From Synchiropus splendidus (lineage: Eukaryota > Chordata > Actinopteri > Syngnathiformes > Callionymidae), in the NCBI RefSeq assembly GCF_027744825.2, contig NC_071334.1, positions 28,535,937 through 28,599,936 on the forward strand: a DNA stretch of 64,000 nt. Reading direction: 5' to 3'. Positions 39,201 through 50,400 of the stretch are shown piece by piece. A program made the position numbers and the translations under genes. Each line of letters begins with the position of its first letter. Within the stretch, counting starts at the first letter, position 1. Under the pieces are notes generated by a model. That model ran no database searches. It was not told the origin of the DNA and worked only from the letters and a program-made list of their open reading frames with translations.

Positions 39201-42200
39201 TTCTTTGTATACATTTATGGCAGAAATTGATCTATAGCCTCACAGGCTCAGCTGATCCTTCTGATTCTTTTGTGACCTTCCAGGTTTCCTCCCTCATCAG
39301 CCATTCCAGCCTCAGCCCCTGGGTGGACCCTCTAGCTTCCCCCCCTCTGGTCCATCAATGCCGGCTGCGAACCTGTCTGGACCTCCTCTACCACCTCCTT
39401 CATCGACGCCAGGCGGTCTGCCCCCCATGCCTAGTCCAGGGGTCCCACCTATAGGCTTCTTGCCATCTACCTCTCTACCATCCGGCCCTATGCCGCCCAC
39501 CTCTCACCCTGGACCTCCAGTTCCTATGTATCCAGGGACTCTTCAAAACCAGGCGGCAGCTCCACCAATGACATCTGGACCTTACGTCCCTGTCACGGCA
39601 GGGTACCCACAGGGAGGTCCTGGTGCTCCTGCAGTGAAGCCCTTCAATGCTTCTGCTGTAGCTCCTCCTCCATCAGGTAAACACCTCCCTTGTCTTTGTG
39701 AAGTATAAAACCACTGTCACCAACATTTTAGTCCTATTTGAAACACGTCCCAGTGTTTGACCCTGGATTCCCGGTGGCAATTGAAAAGTGTCTTCATTTA
39801 ACCTGCAGGACATTTTCCTTGGCTGAATTCTCAAAGTGATCTTCAAGGTAACAGGATGAGCATCCGAGTGCTGCAGCTGTCTTTGATAGTTCCAGCGATT
39901 GCTCAATAATTTTGATTCACAACATTATGATTTCAATGGTTTGCTCAAATCTAAATCATTTGCTCAGATCGGGCTGAACGATGAAACCAGTTTAACGAAG
40001 TAGCTAATGTTCTACAACATGCCTGGCTGTGGTGACTAGGACAGAGTTGCAATTTGATTAATTCCATGGAACAGTCCTTGTCCTGCGATGATGCGCTGAC
40101 TATTGCAGTGCATCATGGGACTTTCAAGGGACATTTTTGTATTGGTTGACTGTTAATAATAGACAGGATGACATTATGCCGCCAGATACTCTTCAAGGTT
40201 CGGTTCTCACCTCTAGCCAACTACCTGAGTGATCATCATCTTGATGTATGATCATTTAACAACAAAATGTGTGGGGGGAAAAAGAGCAATCTGAGGACTG
40301 ACTTCCACATCTAAAAGGGAAGATTCTCTTATTATATGAGTCAATTTATTTCCCCCTTTCTGGTTACATTTCTGTATATATCTTTCAAGCCCCTATTTCC
40401 TGCTGATGAATGCGATTCTATTGCAAACACAAAGAGTGATGCATTTCCTCCTAAGTTTAACTCAAAGAATGAGCACTAATCGACATGGAAATTTGTCTTT
40501 CATTTCATTTAGTTTCAAATAACTTTGGATTCATTCAAATGAATGTCCAAACTTTATCAGTAAATATTTTCTGCTCTAGAAAAAAAGCACATTATCACTG
40601 GAGAAAAACTCTAGAGGGCACAAACCTCAGCCGAGCTGCTCATTTACACCCATGTAGTTTTATTATCGCCCCACAGTCATTTTCTCCATATGATTATTTT
40701 TTTATTGTTTGCAGTCTGAGAGACAGACAAACTCTGAAGATCACAGGTTACCTTATCATTCGTTGGAGCACAGCCTGCAATTTTATGCCAAAAACAAAAG
40801 ATGGGGCCTCACTTTCTTGGCCCCAATAACTATGATTCTTGGAATAAGTGAATGATTTAGACACACCTTTTTCAAACTCATCTCCTCAACCTCATCTTAG
40901 TAGTGTTTGTCAAAATCACATGGTAAGGGAGTTGACTGCTCAAACAAGAATAAATCCACAAGTACAAATAGTTTCCATTTCAAGGTGAGAGAGTCATCTT
41001 GAGAGCTTGAGAGTTGATCTTGGCTTGGCTGCTGCTTTTGCAAAGGCCTGTAGATCCTGCTATTTTGCCGCTGCTTTGACACATGGGCTTGTGTTCATAT
41101 GAAATACGTTGGCTGAAATGATGCTCTTACCTGTACATTTGACTGTGAAATGACTTCTGTTGCCGTAGTGGTGAACTCATTGTATGTGTGCCTTTCAGGG
41201 CCCCAGGAGGGCTGGAACGACCCTCCTGCTGTACGAGGGGGACCCAGAAAGAAAAAGGTACTGGAGTCGCTAATGAACATTAAATTGACACTATTTTAAA
41301 TGTGTATCATGCTTATATGACTTATTGTTCTTATTGTTTTTTGGATGAATGAATACTAGAGTGTGGTGTGCCACATGTTCGTAAGATCACCGCTAGAGGC
41401 CGCCATATAACTTATCAGTCATCTCGTTTCACTGCTATAGTAACTGCGTATTATGTGTTAGCAACTATGGGCATGCTTTTTTATTTAGTTTTGTTTTGAT
41501 GACAGATGATCTAGTATCATTTTGAACGGTCATGTGAGGGATAACCAATTGCATCGCATCAGCAGATGCAATTGGTTTAGCAGAGTGATAGTTTTTGTTT
41601 CACGTTTCTTAGGTTCCAGATAACTACACTCCTCCTGCTCCCATCACGGCCCCCGTAATGGGTTTCCAAGCAGAGGCCCCTCAGCCGAATGATCACGGCC
41701 AAGTCCCTCCAGGTGCACCCCAGGAGCCCAGTGTTCAGGTCGGTGTGTGTTTAATAGCTTCCTTCCTGTCTTCCTGTCAACTGATGGGAGAGGGAATTGA
41801 GATGCATGAAACTTTATTTTCATGTACTCAGTGACGCACCATTCGCAGAGTCAATGGAGCAGTGTATCGTGGCAACGTAGGTGATGTACAATTGAGGCAT
41901 GAAGTGGTTTCCGTTTGTCCCTCAGCTTCTTCAGCAGCTTCCTGCCGAGCGAGTGGAGCAGAAGGAGATCCCAGCTGAGCACATGGTTCTGAAGTCCACC
42001 TTCGACAGTCTGGTTCAGCGCTGTCAGCTTGCCGCAGGAGACCCAGTGAGTCACATGGTCCTTGTCTTTGAGTGTTTCAATGATCCAAATACATGTCTTG
42101 TTAATCTGTCTTGTCCAGCAAACCAAACGAAAGCTTGATGATGCCAGCAAGCGCCTGGGATGTCTGTATGACAAACTGAGGGAGCAGTCGGTAAGAGGTG

Positions 42201-42436
42201 ACGTCAGACTTGGTTCATAAGATGTCATACGTGACTACTTCTACTTTCCCTGTCAGCTCTCCCACAACATATTGAGTGGCCTCCACGAGATCAGCCGCTG
42301 TGTGGCAAGTCAGAACTACCAGCGGGGCCTTGAGGTCCACACCCAGGTGGTGAGCAGCAGCAACTTCAGCGAGATCTCCGCCTTCATGCCCATCCTCAAA
42401 GTTGTCATGACCATCGCCAACAAGCTGGGCGTTTGA
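33274..42436 (+). CDS. sec31b: Protein transport protein Sec31B, COPII outer coat
   Basis: Sec31 pairs with Sec13 to form the outer cage of COPII vesicles leaving the endoplasmic reticulum. I joined 25 coding exons by phase; they total 3,603 bases, or 1,200 residues, close to human SEC31A and SEC31B. First exon 33274-33352, last 42257-42436. A WD40 propeller (about residues 1-340) includes the hallmark blocks [17 protein letters not shown] and [35 protein letters not shown] follows. The helical solenoid (about 500-780, from [22 protein letters not shown]) mediates dimerisation. A proline-rich linker (exons 18-22) binds Sec23, with [12 protein letters not shown], and a conserved C-terminal domain ends MTIANKLGV. 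The choice of B over A rests mainly on neighbours (ndufb8, scd), as in mammals; the protein itself is similar to both. Confidence 0.93.
38304..38760. mobile_element. Degenerate MITE-like element in sec31b intron 19
   Basis: The left end reads ACCGTAATTTTTGTACTATA followed by AACCGC, and the right end reads GCGGCTTATAGACC. These resemble the two inverted ends of a widespread vertebrate non-autonomous element whose intact terminus is close to ACCGTAATTTCCGGACTATA plus AGCCGC. The interior has no transposase. The ends have diverged, so it is an old copy. It occupies nearly half of the 1.05-kb intron between coding exons 19 and 20. Confidence 0.6.
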
Positions 42437-43062
42437 GAGCAGCTCGGAGACTCCAGTGTTATCACTCATGTTATATAAATGTATTTATTTTTCCTGTTTT
42501 GGACTTTGACAGTGAGATCATTTCTGCTCTTGCTCTGGTTCATCTCCCTCCCTCCCTCCATGCAGACGTTGTTTTGTAGATTCTTCAACATAATCGTCTT
42601 ACAGACAGATGAAATGAATGTATTCTGACCATTGGGGGTTTTGTCATTTCAAAACTTGGATGTTTGATTCTTGGTCAGGTAGTCACATTCTTTGTTTCAA
42701 TCACAATGCGAGGCTTAGAATATGGGTCGAGTCACTGGGTGGGTTTGAAACTTCTCTGTAGGATGTTAAGAGTTTGAGTCTGGTGTTTTTATTTGGCAAG
42801 AACGATGTAAGTGCAGTCTTACAATGTGAAGTGATGGTTGTGTTTTGTGGGTCATGGTGCCATGAGAAGTACACACTTCTGAAGAAGAATGTCAAACTGG
42901 TATTTTCTGGCTTCACCCTCGTTTGTTTTACACTAACAGGAAAATGCAAATCATGAAATACTTTGCTGAACCATTTGATTCTTCTTTCTGTTTCATTTTT
43001 GTTATGCCATGTTTTTGTTATCTCTATTTGAAGATGGAATAAGCAACTTAAACAAGCTGGTA

Positions 43063-43068
43063 AATAAA
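43063..43068 (+). terminator. Polyadenylation signal of sec31b
   Basis: AATAAA lies 626 bases after the stop codon and is followed by a T-rich stretch. It is the first canonical signal in the 3' UTR region. Confidence 0.6.
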
Positions 43069-43187
43069 ACACTTTTTTTCGTTTTAGAAGTGTTTTTTAT
43101 TTTTGGGCAGCAGGTGGCAGTAACGTGCTTTCAATGTGTTTTTTTTTTTCTCTCTTTTGGGAGTGATCAGTCGTTGCTCAAGTCTTT

Positions 43188-43223
43188 GACCCGTTCTGAA
43201 TGATGACCCGTTCAGAACGGGTC
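43188..43223. repeat. Nested palindrome downstream of sec31b
   Basis: GACCCGTTCTGAA (43188-43200) pairs exactly with TTCAGAACGGGTC (43211-43223) across a 10-base spacer. The spacer itself includes a second GACCCG, so GACCCGTTC and GAACGGGTC also form a tighter palindrome at 43205-43223 with a 1-base centre. Two mutually exclusive hairpins are therefore possible. Confidence 0.8.
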
Positions 43224-43769
43224 TGAAAACGAATGAATAAAATGAAGTCTGTGGGAGAATCAGAAACGGCAACACGTTGCAACAAACCTCTTTGTATTCC
43301 TGTTGCATCATACGTGGAGGCAAGCCTTCAATGTGATCTGGCATCATGTCCCCTGGCTTTGATGTATGTCTTTCATGTTGCTAACAAAGGAAGAGATTCC
43401 TAATTCACCACAGACCAGTACAGGACCCCGAAGAAAACAATAGGTCAGATATGAGAAGCTGCCTGTGTCTCACTGAAATGAAGCATGGTGGGTTTAGTCA
43501 TCCAGAGACTTGGAGTAGAACCACTGTTCCGATGCATAAAACAAGGTTTGAAGGGACGGTCACAACTCTCCCAGGTAAATACAGATAGGTAGAACATGAA
43601 CAAATAAAAATGAAAAAAGAAACGAATCTGCTTTGTGTATGGAATACTCCTGTACATTTTACTATTTCTGGCGTCACTTGTGCCAACTTGACATGAAATT
43701 GAACCTAACAGAAACAGAGTGTGTTGGGTAATTTCCCCACCAGCGGTGTCATAACCGAACTCTTATTAA

Positions 43770-44090
43770 AGGAGCCCAGGTCCGGATGTCGGCAGGTTAC
43801 CGCCGATGCGGCGGCTTGTCTCCCCCTCTCCTGTGATTGGTCGAGATGAATCAGAAGTCAAGGCCTCCTCACTGATTGGCTGGCTTCGGTCACACGCTGT
43901 GGCGCACGCAACTCATCACTTTTCTTTGCTGAAAGTTTGAACTGCAGTAACCCCCCCAGTCATGCCAGGCTCGCGCGGGGAGACGTTTCGTGTGGCCACG
44001 CAGCGAACGCACGTACAACCGAACACGTTCGCGCTCGTCACCCGGTGTTCCGTTTGTGCGAGCGGAACAGGACAATGACGTCACTTTAAG
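43770..44090. promoter_or_regulatory. Orphan promoter-like CpG island
   Basis: The stretch is markedly CpG-rich compared with its surroundings (for example CCGATGCGGCGG, TCGCGCGGGGAGACG, ACGCAGCGAACGCACG, GTTCGCGCTCG). It holds two inverted CCAAT boxes (ATTGG at 43836-43840 and 43875-43879) and a perfect CRE, TGACGTCA, at 44076-44083. No known gene starts here: sec31b ends to the left and scd ends to the right. A short open frame begins ATGCCAGGCTCGCGC at 43962 (37 codons), with no recognisable homology. Confidence 0.5.
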
Positions 44091-44524
44091 AACTTCTGTG
44101 AACCTGAGTAAACTTTAGTAACCTATGATCTGCTCCACATATATGACCCGGTTCTGGTGAAACAGGGCTCATTCATTTAATATCTAACTTGAAAGTGCAT
44201 GTTTAGCCAGTGCTTGGTATAAACTGGTAGGATTTTCTATAACTTAAGAACAAAGGTTTTCAAGAACCAAACCAAATATTATTCTTCTTATGGGTGACCT
44301 AACTCTAAACTCTAAATCTAAATAAAGCAGTGTCTTTAGTCAGTCTACCTACCGTCTGCTTCCATTCATTGACAATCATTTATTTATATAAAGTTGCTTA
44401 TCAGCAGTCGGGTCAGAGGGGTCATTTTTATTGCAGGGATTGGTAAACTTTCCCAAACACTGTCTCCATGGACTGTTCCCATTCCAGGTTCTTCCCTTCG
44501 CCAGAAGTAAACACACACTCGCAC

Positions 44525-44760
44525 AGGTGTTGGTCGCATCTTTGTGGGGACCACTCATTGCCATAACCCTTTCCCCAGCCTCCCACCCTAAACCTAACCA
44601 TCCAAAACAAATAGCTAACCTTAACCAGGACTCTGAACCTGGTTAAAATGACCCAGTTATTTTAGTCCTAAAACTGATGCTCACACTTGTGAGGAACAGC
44701 AAAAGGTCCCCACAAGTAAGTGTGTTTCCAAGAACTGGTCCCCACAAGCACAGCTATACA
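44525..44760. repeat. Dispersed fish repeat, inverted copy
   Basis: It contains CCCACCCTAAACCTAACCAT, AAATAGCTAACCTTAACCAG and AGGTCCCCACAAGTAAGTGT, which are reverse complements of blocks in the copies at 6540-6975 and 52460-52610. This is the most complete copy in the window. Confidence 0.65.
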
Positions 44761-45205
44761 AGAACACACACACAAACAGGGAGACAAGACACAGACAGAA
44801 TCTGATCCGCTCAGCTCCTTCATGCCAGTTTCTGATTCCATAGCATGATGCTTCCAAGCATCATGGGAAGATTATGTAGGAAAAAAGGGAAGTCTCCAAA
44901 TGTTATGGCATTTTGATAAACTCTACCACCCCAACTCCTCTTCAACATTTCTCCTTGCTGCAACAGGTGTGACTGACCATGTCTTCTGCTTATCCACGGT
45001 TGGGTCCATGGGACAGCCGGACGAACTCGGGTTTTGTTGACACATTCCAAGGTCCTTCCAGCTCGGATGAGCGGCTCCACTCTTGACTCCATGGTGGGCA
45101 ACTCACTCCCCAGCACACTTCGACTTTGTTGTGTTGTTGCTTGTGCCATGGGTTCATTCACTGATCTTGTTCCCCTGTGAGGATTGCAGGGGGCTTTGGA
45201 CAAGA

Positions 45206-45327
45206 GGCGAGGGTCACCCTGAGCAGGTTGGCAGCCTATCACAGAGCGCACAGAGCTGGAAGCAAATGAGCAACCCTCTTGCTGTGAGGTGCTCACCACA
45301 ACCCCACTGTGCAGCCAAGAGCCTCCC
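45206..45327 (-). repeat. Decayed teleost interspersed repeat
   Basis: The order of GAGGGTCACCCTGAGCAGGT, TGGCAGCCTATCACAGAG and then CTTGCTGTGAGG, CTCACCAC and CACTGTGCAGCC follows the reverse complement of the same abundant fish repeat seen in short form at 23700, with its middle part deleted. Confidence 0.5.
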
Positions 45328-45612
45328 CTCTCACCTGTCTTTGTCCATACAATGCTACCAAGTTTTAGTTCCAGCTTGCTACCAAGGCATATTGTTTTTC
45401 TCACTCCACAGTGTGTTTGGCTACTGGCTGACTGAATGGATATAAAACTATTGAGAGCTACCATGAGCCCAAAAATCCATCATCCACACACGTTAAAAAG
45501 CAGTGGTTCAGGGTGGTGTCAGCAGCCGGGACATCACAAACATCAGTGAACAGAAGAAATACAGGGGCACAAGGCTTCATGGAATTTCGAGTGTATTGAA
45601 AATAGTGTGACT

Positions 45613-45618
45613 TTTATT
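45613..45618 (-). terminator. Candidate scd polyadenylation signal
   Basis: The minus strand reads AATAAA here, about 1.86 kb after the scd stop codon. Vertebrate SCD mRNAs are known for very long 3' UTRs, which makes a distal site reasonable, but I cannot exclude others. The interval 45619-47475 would then be the scd 3' UTR and shows no coding features. Confidence 0.35.
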
Positions 45619-47475
45619 AGAGATTATTTGAGCTGTTAACAATTGACATAATCAGACCGATGACATTCTGCTCCTGGTCCAGTTGGGGACACGGTGAATT
45701 TTGGCTTTTTTTTTTTCTTTTGACATTCCTCATGACAGCACCGTTGTTTGAAAGTTGGCACCTGTTAAGGGCTCATATTCTGAGCCGTCATGCTACCTGC
45801 AAATGCATAAATACTCGGGTGTTTTCGGATTCCTAAACATGAATTTTTCCACCAGATTTGTTATGTGAGAATCAAACCTTTTTTTGTGTCTGAACTGACA
45901 TAAAGTGAGGATCCGGAATGGATTCAAGTCATAAGGCATTAGGTAGGTAGTGTCCTGACTTTTTGTCTTCGGGATAAAATGATTCGCCAAGATTGTAGAA
46001 AACTGGTTCTGGTTAGAGCTCCTCTGTCTTTTGAGTTCCACAATAATAGATAAATACATAAATAATTTAAGCATTCCACACACCAAAATGAAAACAAAAA
46101 CACACTGATGTGCACCAGACGTGGAGGGAAGCAGGACCTTGCATCACCACAGCAAAGCTCAGTCAGCTCACAAAAATAGATGCAGTCCACTTCACACCTA
46201 CAACAGAAATCATACTTGGATGCCGCTTACTCACACTGGAACTGTCACATGACCATTTCTGTTTTGTTTTTTTTTGGGATAAGCAATACAAATTTGGCAG
46301 TTAATTATAACAGCGCTTTCACAAGGTTCCTGGAGTCAAACTAGTTATCACTTCCTTTCCAACTAACTCATTGGCATTGGTCTATCAGAAATTTGGTGAG
46401 CTGGTGTCGACACGCACATCACATAATCCTCCTTTTTTGTTCGTAAATTTGGGGGCAACAATGAGCTTGTTCATTTCCTATGGCCACATCACAAACAATA
46501 TGCATGTTCTCAGTTATGCTACATAAACACGTTTACATTAACAAAGTCAAAATACCACAGAAACAACTGTGTTTCCAGATACATGCAGGAAATGCTTAAT
46601 TCCATCAAACCAAGCTGGAGAGTTCTGGAATTGTGGCCGTGCTCTGGATCTCCTGCAGAACAAATTTAGGTGGGAGAGTTTGAAAATCTTTTAATCCGAC
46701 TATCAAATTATTCATTGAGTCAGCAGTACAGGAACTCATACGATTAATTTTCTTTTTGACTCATGATTCAGTAGCTCAACAACAAATCACAAATAAGCAC
46801 ATTTGTTCAGAAACGCCATTTCTGAGTTCAGTTACAGTTTCACTATTCAGGTTGAAGTACCTTCTAACCTGTGAAAGCGCCTTCATTGTACGTCCACCTT
46901 TAGATGTTTGTACATATTTGGTGTCAGCAAAGGTTGCACAGGGCAGAAGAAGGTCTGGCTTCCCTCACATGTCATCACGTGCATCGTCTCATTAGTCTCC
47001 AAAAACAAAAACATTGATTTGTTAATTTATATCAGAAGTCTCTCTCTGTAAACTGCAAATTCAGGCACCAGTCCCTCCAATCTTCAAGTGTTCCACGTCT
47101 TCCGAGTAATTGTCGACTTGTACAGAAAAAAAAATAAAATCAAAATAAAAAAACTTTGGCTACAACTCGCATGGAAAAATTCACACCAAGGTGGCCAAAC
47201 AGCTGAGAATGAAGTTGACTTTTCAAAAATCAAATCTACTTCAAATCTAGAAAACATCTTTGCGAAACCTTCGGCGTCTGAAGCCCAAGAGCTTAGCAAA
47301 AGGTGGTTATTTCTCGGACAAGTTACAGCTACAAAAAAAACCCACGAAAACAAGCAAAATGTGGTCGAGGCCCCCGCTCGGATCCTCCCAGGATGAGAAA
47401 TGTAGAGCTGTCGTAAGACCGTGAGGCGTAGCTTTCGGATTCCGTCTGTTTAGCCGGCGAGTGGCGTCGGCCGTC

Positions 47476-50400
47476 CTAGCCGCTCTGGTGGCTGCCGTCG
47501 CCGGTGCGCTTGGCTCGGGCCATGATGAGCTCACGGGACACTCTCTTGCGGTCCGTGGCCAGACCAAGGTAGCACATGAAGTCAATGAAGCAGGTGGTCA
47601 GGTTGAGCTTGCAGCCAAATTCGCTGGTGGCGTAGTCAAAGGGGAACGTGTGGTGGTAGTTGTGGTAGCCTTCGCCTGCGGCACATCAACAACAAATGGC
47701 AGTCAGGTCCAACCTTTAACTTGACTTAAAATCAGAGCAGAGAACTGTGGGGGCACAAATGGTGCACGTAAAGGTAGAAATGTAATCCTCTATGCTGCAA
47801 AAAAATTATGTTTCAGAATGGTTCTTTAATAGTCCCAGTAAGGGCGGTTGAAAAATGCATTTCACTGGCTGAAAACTGTTTTTTTTTTTGGGGTTCTTGG
47901 AAGTGAGTCAGACTACATTATAGCTTGTTCGATAAATAATGAAGTAGCGCTGTCATGGGGATGTTGGGTATTAAATCATTGAGCTCCTCAAAGATGGAGG
48001 CCATCGCTCTCACCCTGGCAAACAGAGTGGCTAACAAGAAATTCTCCACCATTCTGCCACACAGAACAGAAAAACTGAGCGGAGAAAATGTTTGCAGAGG
48101 TTGGTGGGAAGAATATTTGTTAACATAATGTGTATACATATGAAAATCAATAACTCCAAATCATTCAGATGTGTAAACAGAACATCCAGTAGAACAGCCA
48201 AGTCAGCAGGAAATAATTTCTGATTTAAAGGTATCAAGTCAGCTGTCAACTTAGAGAAGCTACATGGGCCCAACAAACAGCAGTAATCCATCTTACCTAT
48301 CGCACTGAAGGTGACAAACTTGTTCTCCCGTGGGTTGATGTTCTGGTCATAGGGCCGATTCCCCCACATGTGGGCGGCGCTGTTGACCAGCCAGGTGGCG
48401 TTGAGCACCAGTGTGTAGCGCAGCAACGCCGGGATGAAGTAAGCCACCCACAGAGACTCGCCCCAGAAGTACCAAGGCACGGACATTGGGACGAAGAAGC
48501 ACATGAGCAGCACGGTCAGTTTGTAGTACCTGAGTAGAAGGAGCGTGAGAGTTAGAGACGACCGGTGGTTGCGCTGCTTCATGTGAAAATGTTATTTAAT
48601 TTCATGAACTGACTATTGTAACTCACTATTGTCAGAACGTTTGGTAGCTTGCTGTATCAGAGAGGGGCTTGTTTAGCTGTTTATCTGCTGACTCACACAG
48701 AGTTGAGTCTCCTCCGTCTCTTGATAACAAGGTTCAGCTTGTTATCAACTTTTTAATGTGAGGTGAATGTGAAGTCCCTTATTTTATGTTTTTGTAATAG
48801 TTTCTGGCACAGTAAAAAGGATTTTATCGATCAAAGTTTTGAGACATTTCTTCCCTTTTAGTTAATTAAAGCCTTTGTCATTGGAACTTTAGTTCAGCAA
48901 TATTTGACCTTGTTCTCTGAGAAAGCACCTCACCCCTTGCTTCAATAAAAAAAAGGCAGTGAATCACAAAAAATATTCAGAAAACTGGACAGGCAACAGA
49001 TAAACAATGCTAACCAAAAATATTAAAATGAATTTGATACATTTCTGCCATGTTTTCGAAAAACTGTATTGTGGCTGTCTTGCTCCCACAGACGTGTGAC
49101 ACATGTGACTCAGAGTCAGCTCTGAGCACAAGACACTTATTATTGTCCTGTTGAACTGGAGCCCAAATCCTCCTCAAGTTGTCATCTGCTTATTTCATCT
49201 GTTGTGACACAATCGAGAAGTCGACTCTCCACACACGCGCACACTTAGAGCAAGGACTGTTTCAGTGTACGGAGGACTTACTTCCTCTGAAACATTACAA
49301 CTTTGTCGGAGCGCAGGTCGGACAGCTCCAGCTTGCGACCCTTCTCGATGACATCAGGGTGTTTGCGCACCAGCAGCCAGCCGATGTGAGAGAAGAAGAA
49401 GCCGCGCACGGCGTTGTGAGGGTCCGCGTCTGTCTCTGAGTATTTGTGGTGCACCCTGTGGTCTCTGGCCCACTCAAAGATGTCATTCTGTGGGATTAAA
49501 CAGAAGACAGGGATTAGACACTGACAGAGGGTCAACAGTTGCAGGTGAAGAAAACAGCTTTATCAAGAGCGAGTATTGAACTTTACATAAACAAACACTG
49601 AACAGTGTTTTTCAGTTATGTCTAGTTGTTTTATGCAGATGCATTTTTTTATGAAGCTTAACTTCCCATTTACTAGTTAGTAACTGCGGCATTTGTTCCA
49701 TGTATGTGAGAAGTATTACAATATAGACATAGTTTCTCATTGGACTGCAAATGTAACAGTCAAAAACTGAGTTGTGATGTAACTACAGATGGAAAAATAC
49801 ATGTCCATTTTTATAGAGGTAAATTGGACACCAACAGGTTCTGGAGGCATGTGGTGAAAGCGTGGTCAGTGAGTCAGCGTAATACATGGTTGGGGTGGAC
49901 AAAGGGTCCAGTATTCAACGCATAAATGAACCAATATGTGATATCATTTCTGTTGGCGAGGAGGCCTAACTGCACCACGCTGCTGTCAACGTCTATCTCT
50001 CAGATGGACCATCATCCACTGTCTCAACCTGATTAAAAAAGTAGAAGTACAGACGGAAAACCACACATAAGAACTCCGCTTCGGATAAAAGTCGAGTTGA
50101 TACCACGGGTTCCAAATATTGAATAGAAAAATAACACTACAATTTCTTCAATGTAAACATAACAATAGCCTCAACATCGAGTACATGAACCATGACAACA
50201 ATTAGAATTTGGGACACTGCGTGGTATATCCAGGACAACACAAAGTAGAATTCAGGACAGGTGCAGGACACTGAGGGAAAAAGTTAATTTTGAGCCCTTG
50301 GCTTGGATACTTTAGGGAGGACACACAAGGTAGGCTAGCACGGAGGAGGTGGACTTCCTGTGGCAACCCCTGCTGGGAAATGCCAAAAGACAAAAATAAA

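Larger units (their letters stand above)
43069..45612. other. Region between the convergent sec31b and scd genes
   Basis: No coding exon is recognisable. It contains a nested palindrome at 43188-43223, a promoter-like CpG island at 43770-44090, an inverted copy of the dispersed fish repeat at 44525-44760 and a decayed fish repeat at 45206-45327. The 214-codon open frame on the minus strand at 44820-45464 runs through that repeat and has no protein features. In mammals WNT8B lies between SCD and SEC31B; I find no trace of its cysteine-rich exons here. Confidence 0.55.

Noticed and set aside
44820..45464. 214-codon open frame on the minus strand, the longest unexplained one
   Set aside because: It runs through a decayed copy of a common fish repeat (45206-45327) and shows no domain, splice context or start context.
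43200..47400. wnt8b, expected between scd and sec31b from mammalian gene order
   Set aside because: No cysteine-rich Wnt exon is visible on either strand in this interval.
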